A DNA stretch of 64,000 bases from Capnocytophaga ochracea DSM 7271 (GTDB lineage: Bacteria > Bacteroidota > Bacteroidia > Flavobacteriales > Flavobacteriaceae): NCBI RefSeq assembly GCF_000023285.1, contig NC_013162.1:612501-676500 (forward strand). Direction: 5' to 3'. The notes beneath the pieces are model-generated. The model did no database searches. It was not told where the DNA came from and saw nothing but the letters and a program-made list of their open reading frames with translations. A program made the position numbers and the translations under genes. This document shows, piece after piece, positions 58,241 through 64,000 of this stretch (positions are counted from its first letter, which is position 1; each line of letters begins with the position of its first letter).

Positions 58241-61200
58241 TTAGAATTTTAAATTAACACCAAAAACTACAGATTTCACAGGTGGAGTTGTAAGGGTAGT
58301 AAATCCCCTTGTGTTATCTTTATTACCTACTTCTGGGTCGAGTTTTAGCCCGCTGTCTTTCACCCAAGTATAAAGGTTAGTACCTCTAAGGGTAAAGGTA
58401 ACTCCATCAAAACCTGTTCCTTCTAAATATTGAGAAGGCACTTCATAACCCAATGTAATATCTTTCAAGCGCGCAAAAGTACCATCGTATAAGTGACGAG
58501 AAGAAGTATTATGAAAATTATCATTGCCTGAATAGGTTATTTTTGGCACATCGGTTACATCTCCTGGTTTTTGCCAAGCATTTAGCAACTCAGCATCTCC
58601 ATTATAAGTTACCGTTGTAAAATTATTGGTTCTCAAATAGTATTGAGCATACTGCTCATATATTTTATGTCCTCCTGTAAAATAAACAGTTGCATCTAAG
58701 AATACCCCTTTATATTGAAGGTGAGTAGACAGACCTCCTGAATATTTTGGAATGGCAATACCTTGGAATCTTCGCTCTGCGAGGTTATAGTCTGATGTTT
58801 TCTTGCCATCTTTGTCATACCACTCAGGAAGCCCTTTATCTACATTGACACCTGCCCAAGTTGGCATATACCAATAGCCGTAGGTTTCTCCCACTTTGGT
58901 TTGTCTGTATGAACTCCCTGCTGTTGGGTCTACATCGGCGCCTGTGCCATCTTTTGCCAATTTTTCTACCTTGTTTTTAACCGTTGCTATATTAGCTGAC
59001 AAGTTCCAAGTGAAGTTTTTATTACGGATAATATCAACCCCTAATGAAGCCTCAACACCTTTATTGCTCATTGCTCCTGCATTAATAGCCTGCTCTTCAA
59101 AACCTGTGGTTCTTGACAAAGGCACATTTAGCAACAAATCATACGTATATTTATCGTAATATGCAACAGAGCCTCTTAAGCGCTGGTTAAATAGTGCAAA
59201 ATTAAGCCCCACATCAAAAGTACGGTTTTTCTCCCAAGTAAGGTCGTCATTCCCTAACGTTTTGGGGTAGGCAGCTCCATTTTCAGCATATTCAGCATCA
59301 TAAGCTAAAAGTACTTGGTATTGGTTTAATTCTACCCCAGAGTTCCCTGTAAGCCCATAAGAAGCTCTTAATTTTAACTCGTTGAAAACTTTTGCAAGGG
59401 CATCAAACTCCTTATGAAGGTTGTAAGCAAGCCCTAAAGACCAGAAATTTCCATAGCGATTTCCTTTTGCAAAACGAGATGAACCCTCTCTACGAATACT
59501 TGCGTCAAGAATATATTTTTCGGCATAAGAATAGTTAAACATTCCTAACAACGATACATTCGCCCAATCTTCGAAAGTAGAAGATATTGTTTTTTGTTTT
59601 GTTACAGAAGCAAGATTGGTTAAACCATCAACAGCTATATTCGTACCATAACCATATAAATAATCTTTTTTGTACTTTTGATATTCATAAAGTGCTGTTA
59701 CACCAAATTTATGCTTTTCGGCCACATTAAAATTGTATGTTAATGTGTTTTGATATACCCAAGTAGTGTGGTTAGCCATTATACGCTGTGAAGACCCGTT
59801 ATTTTTAGAAGCATTACTATGTATCCTGTTTTGATAGTCTTTATAATCTGATGAAATGTAATCTACATTTGCACGAGTAGAGAATACCAAATTTTTAAGC
59901 AGTTCGTAATCTACTTTAAAGTTTATCAACCCTCTTAGGGTATTGTTCTTTGATATATCGTGGTCTTTTATATACAAATAATTATACAAACTTGTGTAGT
60001 CATTAAATGTGGTAACATTATAGGACCCATCAGCATTATAAGGACTTACCCAAGGAGACATCAATATTTTTGTCACATAAGGATTTGTAAAATAAGCTGA
60101 TTGCTCAGCAATAGGATTTTGAGATACCCAAGAGCCATTTACTGAAGCCTCTAACTTCAATTTATCATTCAAATCTCTGTTAATTCTTATCAATCCAGAT
60201 ACACGTTTAAAAGGGTCGGATGTTTTTACAGTAGATTCTGTTCTGTTATATCCCAACGATACATAATAAGTTCCTTTTTCATCTCCTCCAGAGGCTGATA
60301 TATCGGCAGAGGTCATTACAGCATTTTTGTTTTTTATAAGTTCTGACCAATTGTTATTATTTAATGCACTATTAAAGTTTTCTGCCCCGTTGATTCTCAA
60401 ACCATTGGTCTGGGCAAAATCAATTGCGGTGTCGTAAGTTACACCTCTACTTGCAAACTGGTTTGCTAAACCTTGCTTTAACAAATGATAGCGTTGGTCA
60501 CCCGTAAGAGGAGACCTTTTATAATATGCATCGTTTTGGAAACCCACTGAGGTGTTTACATTAAACCTCGTTTTTCCTCTTTTACCAGACTTGGTTGTAA
60601 TAACAATAACCCCATTGGAGCCTCTCGCTCCATAAAGAGCCGTAGCGGCGGCATCTTTGAGCACTGTTAGGGTTTCTATATCTTCATTATTAATACTTGC
60701 AAGGGTTGACATTGAAGAAGCTGTATTTTTATCCTCTGTTAAGTTTTCTGTGATTACTGGCACACCATCTATCACATAAAGAGGTTTATTGCTACTATTC
60801 ATAGAGCCTACCCCGCGAATCATCACGGTCTGTTCTGCTCCTGGTGTTCCTGAAGCAGCGTTAATTACCACTCCTGGAGTTTTCCCTTGCAGAGCTTGGT
60901 CTACAGAAATAGCCGAAGGTGTACTTATATCTTTACTTGATAACTGTACAGTATTCCCTGTGGATTCGGCTGCTTTCTTTTTAACAACACCCAAAACTAC
61001 TACCTCATCAATCACTTGGGCTTCTTCTTGCATTACTACATCAATGCGACCTGAAGGACCTACTTTGTGATTTTGGGTTTTCATTCCTAAGAATGAGAAC
61101 TCCAAGGTCTTACCTGGAGCAACCTTGATGCTATAACGACCATTAAAGTCGGTTTGAACACCGTGTTGTTCTCCTTTTACTACTACAGCTACGCCCATCA

Positions 61201-61315
61201 TTTCGGTTCCACTAGCATCGCGTACTGTTCCTGTCACTTCTCGTTCCTGCGCCCACGAGAAGCCTTGCACTATTAGTATTAAAAATAGTGCGAAAGATAC
61301 TTTGTTTAATCTCAT
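58241..61315 (-). CDS. SusC/RagA-family TonB-linked outer-membrane protein
   Basis: A 1024-residue TonB-dependent receptor: signal peptide to WAQ (residue 23), CarboxypepD_reg-like domain at about 24-100 (VTGTVRDASGTEMMGVAVVV), the SusC plug (EVVVLG, STPSAISVDQALQGKTPGVV, GVGSMNSSNKPLYVIDGVPV, TVLKDAAATALYGARGSNGV) and a 22-strand barrel ending PPVKSVVFGVNLKF. It takes up a ligand bound by SusD. Both genes are transcribed from TACCTTTG (minus strand) at 61345-61352. No glycoside hydrolase is adjacent, so the substrate is open. Confidence 0.95.
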   Translation of the reverse strand: MRLNKVSFALFLILIVQGFSWAQEREVTGTVRDASGTEMMGVAVVVKGEQHGVQTDFNGRYSIKVAPGKTLEFSFLGMKTQNHKVGPSGRIDVVMQEEAQVIDEVVVLGVVKKKAAESTGNTVQLSSKDISTPSAISVDQALQGKTPGVVINAASGTPGAEQTVMIRGVGSMNSSNKPLYVIDGVPVITENLTEDKNTASSMSTLASINNEDIETLTVLKDAAATALYGARGSNGVIVITTKSGKRGKTRFNVNTSVGFQNDAYYKRSPLTGDQRYHLLKQGLANQFASRGVTYDTAIDFAQTNGLRINGAENFNSALNNNNWSELIKNKNAVMTSADISASGGDEKGTYYVSLGYNRTESTVKTSDPFKRVSGLIRINRDLNDKLKLEASVNGSWVSQNPIAEQSAYFTNPYVTKILMSPWVSPYNADGSYNVTTFNDYTSLYNYLYIKDHDISKNNTLRGLINFKVDYELLKNLVFSTRANVDYISSDYKDYQNRIHSNASKNNGSSQRIMANHTTWVYQNTLTYNFNVAEKHKFGVTALYEYQKYKKDYLYGYGTNIAVDGLTNLASVTKQKTISSTFEDWANVSLLGMFNYSYAEKYILDASIRREGSSRFAKGNRYGNFWSLGLAYNLHKEFDALAKVFNELKLRASYGLTGNSGVELNQYQVLLAYDAEYAENGAAYPKTLGNDDLTWEKNRTFDVGLNFALFNQRLRGSVAYYDKYTYDLLLNVPLSRTTGFEEQAINAGAMSNKGVEASLGVDIIRNKNFTWNLSANIATVKNKVEKLAKDGTGADVDPTAGSSYRQTKVGETYGYWYMPTWAGVNVDKGLPEWYDKDGKKTSDYNLAERRFQGIAIPKYSGGLSTHLQYKGVFLDATVYFTGGHKIYEQYAQYYLRTNNFTTVTYNGDAELLNAWQKPGDVTDVPKITYSGNDNFHNTSSRHLYDGTFARLKDITLGYEVPSQYLEGTGFDGVTFTLRGTNLYTWVKDSGLKLDPEVGNKDNTRGFTTLTTPPVKSVVFGVNLKF

Positions 61316-61344
61316 CTTCTATAACATTATTTTATAAACTGGTG

Positions 61345-61352
61345 CAAAGGTA
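61345..61352 (-). promoter_or_regulatory. Candidate -7 box of the first susC-susD operon
   Basis: Minus strand TACCTTTG, 30 bases before the SusC ATG. Confidence 0.7.
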
Positions 61353-61634
61353 GAAAAGTTTTCTGTTAAGCTCCAAATTTATCCTTAACAAATTTACTCA
61401 TTTTGTCTGCCAAAAAATAGATGAGAAAAAAATCATAAAAACGCAATTTCTTTGCGTTTTTTGCAATAAAATAGGCATTTCTTTGATGAAAACGCAAAGA
61501 AAAGCCTATTATGCACTGTTTTTATGCAAAATTATTTCGGTAGAAAAACACTATTTTTGTTACAAAATAACTAATAGAATGTTACAAATATCACAATGAG
61601 GAAATAAGGAAATGAGAGAATTTGGAAATTAGTA

Positions 61635-61897
61635 AATTAACGTGAGTCCGATGTAAGAAAAGAGTAGCTTACACTACAGAAATCTTATAAATCTTAAAAA
61701 AATCAAACAAATAGGCAACAAATTACCTGAAAATCTCGCACAGATTACACGGATTGCACGGATAATCTTTCATTTGACAATTGATAATTGACAAATGTGA
61801 TGGGCACAAATTGGCAACTGCGTTGCTGGATTTCACAGATTATAATACAAACATAGGCGTGACTTTGGTAGTTTTAAAAACTTTTAGATAGTTTTAT
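61635..61897 (+). repeat. AATTAACGTGAGTTCG repeat family, copy B
   Basis: Begins AATTAACGTGAGTCCGATGT, then GTAGCTTACACTACAG, GAAATCTTATAAATC and CAAATAGGCAACAAATTACC; the centre is replaced by CGCACAGATTACACGGATTG-type sequence; the end ACAAACATAGGCGTGAC... is the same as in copy A. It lies 110 bases beyond the stop of the second SusD gene. Confidence 0.8.
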
Positions 61898-61942
61898 GAG
61901 GGAATTATAAGTTATAAGGATCAGATCACTCTTATATAAATA

Positions 61943-61979
61943 CAAAAGAGGCTGTTTATAAAATTATAAACAGCCTCAA
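61943..61979 (-). terminator. Terminator of the second susC-susD operon
   Basis: GAGGCTGTTTATAA and TTATAAACAGCCTC form a perfect 14-bp stem; on the minus strand TTTTGTATTTATA follows. Confidence 0.85.
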
Positions 61980-62005
61980 GTATTTTGATGATAAATATTG
62001 ATTAC

Positions 62006-63571
62006 TTAGGGTAGAGGGTTAAAATCAGTTTCACTTGCAGGAACATCAAACCACTCTAAGTATTGATAGTCTATTGTACAAGCCTCGGTAGTACCATCGG
62101 TGGCGACTACTACATTGGCATTGGTACGACCTCCTCCTTGAGCTACGGGTTTGAGAATGCCCCAACGACGTGCATCATAGAAAGAAGTCCCTTTAAGGAA
62201 CAAGCCTATACGACGTTCTTTGCGGAGTTCTTCAAGAGCTTGTTCCTTGGTTAAGCCTGTACCTGTCACAGCTGTAAGTCCAGCTTTTTGGTAAGTACGC
62301 ACTGCATCTATGTGAGCCAGACCACCATCAATATTGTTATTTCTGATTTTTACTTCAGCGAGCATTAATTGGTTTTCTTCATAAGTACCTGCAAAAGGCA
62401 ATTCTACAACACCAGCGCTAGTACTTGCGTAATCACCACCATCTTTAAGGGTGTAGCGAGTACCTATACCATAACCACGATTTCGAGGGTTAAAAAGAGC
62501 ACTACTTCTTCTTAGTACATTTCGGGTATAGCGATTATCTCCAGCCTTAAAATCTTGTACTAAACGCTCTGAAAGGTATTCCCATCCTACGAGAATCCTA
62601 TAAGGAGTCCAAGCGGTTTCACTTACAAAACACAAACTGCTAGGTGTGATAGATCGCATTATAAAAATCTTATCTCCTTGCTGGATACCACTATTAACTA
62701 AGGTTTCTATCTGTGATAATTCAGATGAAGTAAGCTCTGAAGCATATTTGTTTACCAAAAGATTACGTGCTATATAGGTATTGATATTGCGGATAAACAT
62801 CTTAGGAGTAATGACCCCTCCATTGCCTTCTTTAAACTGAGAAGGAATAAAAGTATCAATGAGACCACTATAAGTAGTGTCTCCCTCAGGAATAGTAGCT
62901 AAGATTGCTTTTGCTTCTTCAAAGATACGATTGGCTTCAGTGATTATTGCTTCGTGTGATTGGTAGTTATTGCTAAGCACATTGTATTCATTAGTAATCA
63001 CTCCCTTTGCATAAAGAGAACCAATACGAGAGTAAGCAAAAGCCTTCCACCATAAGAACCAAGCTTGGTAGGTTTTTTTCTTTACCTCAGCGTTATCTCT
63101 AAAGACCACCTCATTATTATCAAGGAGTTTAAGAGCTAAATTACAATGTCCTAATACACCATACATAGCCATCCATTCATTATTGAAAGCATTTTCATTC
63201 CCATTTTCTCTGATATTTAATTGTTTCAACACTGCTCCTTGAGTTTTTTCTCCTAACAAAGAAGATTTAATAACAGAGCCATCGGGACGTGTAATGCTAA
63301 ATATTTGGTTACTATAACAGAATCCAAAATTAAGAGCGACAGCAGTTGTAGCATCTCCCATCAAATTATGAAGGGTAAGCGCAAACCAAGCGTAATAATT
63401 AACCCCTCCTCTCATTGGAGCATACACCCCTAAGGCAAATTTTTGGATACCTTCTTCTGTTTCAAGATTTTCCAAACCAGGTTCATTAGGATTCTGTAGT
63501 TTAAGAGAGTCCTTACTACAAGCAATAGATAGTAAGGCTACTATAGCGATTATTATATATATCTTTTTCAT
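62006..63571 (-). CDS. SusD/RagB-family outer-membrane lipoprotein, second locus
   Basis: A 521-residue SusD protein with lipobox LLSIAC (Cys 18), KDSLKLQNPNEPGLENLETEEG and the SusD helices (YQAWFLWWKAFAYSRIGSLYA), ending with LRKERRIGLFLKGTSFYDARRWG and LEWFDVPASETDFNPLP. It is longer than the first SusD and only distantly similar, so it likely binds a different ligand. It follows the SusC C-terminus by 19 bases in one operon. Confidence 0.92.
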   Translation of the reverse strand: MKKIYIIIAIVALLSIACSKDSLKLQNPNEPGLENLETEEGIQKFALGVYAPMRGGVNYYAWFALTLHNLMGDATTAVALNFGFCYSNQIFSITRPDGSVIKSSLLGEKTQGAVLKQLNIRENGNENAFNNEWMAMYGVLGHCNLALKLLDNNEVVFRDNAEVKKKTYQAWFLWWKAFAYSRIGSLYAKGVITNEYNVLSNNYQSHEAIITEANRIFEEAKAILATIPEGDTTYSGLIDTFIPSQFKEGNGGVITPKMFIRNINTYIARNLLVNKYASELTSSELSQIETLVNSGIQQGDKIFIMRSITPSSLCFVSETAWTPYRILVGWEYLSERLVQDFKAGDNRYTRNVLRRSSALFNPRNRGYGIGTRYTLKDGGDYASTSAGVVELPFAGTYEENQLMLAEVKIRNNNIDGGLAHIDAVRTYQKAGLTAVTGTGLTKEQALEELRKERRIGLFLKGTSFYDARRWGILKPVAQGGGRTNANVVVATDGTTEACTIDYQYLEWFDVPASETDFNPLP

Positions 63572-63590
63572 CGTATTTCGGTATTAAGGG

Positions 63591-64000
63591 TTAAAATCTA
63601 ACATTAAGTGCCATCGTAACAGTGCGCATATTAGGAAAAGTGTACAAATCGATACCACGATAGAGCGGATTGTTGAGTGATACCCCTACGGCTTCAGGGT
63701 CTAAACCTGAATAGTTAGTAAAGGTAAGCAAATTCCTTACTGAGGCGGTAAGCGTCAATCCTTTGATAAAGGTATCTTTTAGGATATCGGTCATATCATA
63801 AGAAAGAGAGACGTTGCGCACTCTTACATAAGAACCATCTTCTATAAAATAAGAAGTGGCTTGTCCCTTGTTATACAAAGATACATAATAGTTTGTATAG
63901 GGTAAATTCTTATCTACAGGTATAGGTGTATCAAGGTCACCGTGGGTTCTATTGAAATACATACGTTGTTTTGTACCATTGTAAATATCACCTCCTTTTG
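63591..64000 (-). CDS. SusC/RagA-family outer-membrane protein, C-terminal part
   Basis: The last 135 codons of a SusC gene that continues beyond the window. The visible part is the barrel end: SYFIEDGSYVRVRNVSLSYDM, then LTASVRNLLTFTNYSGLDPE and the final strand MRTVTMALNVRF. This is the usual end of the family (RN.Y.WTKYSG.DPE). It makes a pair with the SusD gene downstream. Confidence 0.92.
   Translation of the reverse strand, partial: KGGDIYNGTKQRMYFNRTHGDLDTPIPVDKNLPYTNYYVSLYNKGQATSYFIEDGSYVRVRNVSLSYDMTDILKDTFIKGLTLTASVRNLLTFTNYSGLDPEAVGVSLNNPLYRGIDLYTFPNMRTVTMALNVRF

Larger units (their letters stand above)
61316..62005. other. Gap between the two susCD loci (690 bases)
   Basis: No gene. 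It holds the promoter of the first susC, an AT-rich stretch with three AAAACGCAATTTC-like pieces (about 61438-61520), repeat copy B and the terminator of the second susD. Confidence 0.7.

Noticed and set aside
56865-64000. A complete polysaccharide-utilisation locus
   Set aside because: Only SusC/SusD pairs are seen, with no glycoside hydrolase or regulator next to them inside the window.

Overview
The window looks like chromosomal DNA of a member of the Flavobacteriaceae (Bacteroidota), most likely Capnocytophaga or a close relative. The grounds are: promoters of the Bacteroidota type (TAnnTTTG at -7, a TTTG-like element near -33) and start codons without Shine-Dalgarno sequences; two SusC/SusD pairs; a mevalonate-pathway gene; an AccD without its zinc ribbon; a 2TM-domain protein, a DUF3822 protein and an HPRT-adenylate kinase fusion; and low to moderate GC. 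The genus is an inference from gene content and repeat style, not from a marker gene.  Layout. 1-16.2 kb is mostly housekeeping: a cut-off phosphoesterase, DoxX, HflX, DusB, a GT2-DUF2062 protein, RseP, RlmN, a nitroreductase, a POT transporter, DHFR, an acyltransferase, ObgE and the HPRT-Adk fusion. 16.4-25 kb holds a UPF0173 protein that has lost metal ligands, MenA, a ClC channel, AccD, a ParE-type toxin-antitoxin pair, mevalonate diphosphate decarboxylase, an SDR and a transaldolase-like aldolase. 25-27.5 kb is accessory: a zeta-toxin-like ATPase with a small partner, a MITE-like element with inverted ends, a broken gene and a GNAT. 27.5-31.3 kb has MenB, a HAD-like protein, a CCG Fe-S protein, cardiolipin synthase and tRNA-Gln. 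31.5-39 kb is an exported-protein region with an Ig-like lipoprotein, three tandem carboxypeptidase-regulatory-like paralogues (one frameshifted) and a YD-like lipoprotein. 39.3-51.9 kb has RibD, PurK, TrmB, a GH6 lipoprotein, an esterase, a RecD-like helicase, a possible pseudopilin/PilM-like pair and a DUF389 protein. 52-56.5 kb combines an ECF42-like sigma factor and its YciI partner, a Crp regulator, DinB and TfoX proteins with several gene remnants. 56.8-64 kb carries two SusC/SusD loci on the minus strand, the second cut by the window end.  Functional links: MenA and MenB belong to menaquinone synthesis; PurK, RibD, DHFR and HPRT-Adk to nucleotide and cofactor supply; HflX, DusB, RlmN, TrmB and ObgE to ribosome and tRNA upkeep; SusC/SusD to outer-membrane glycan or peptide uptake. 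The GH6 lipoprotein is the only obvious polysaccharide hydrolase and lies 12 kb from the nearest SusC/SusD pair.  The most unusual layer is the intergenic DNA. Many spacers carry tandem arrays with a strict 11-bp period, built from a few related units that can be mixed within one array while the register is kept. Other spacers carry a mosaic element of about 400-500 bp, a repeat family that in one copy has inverted ends, an ACTTTGGCAAAGT palindrome, and short low-complexity repeats directly before start codons. These arrays and mosaics are the best candidates here for something undescribed.
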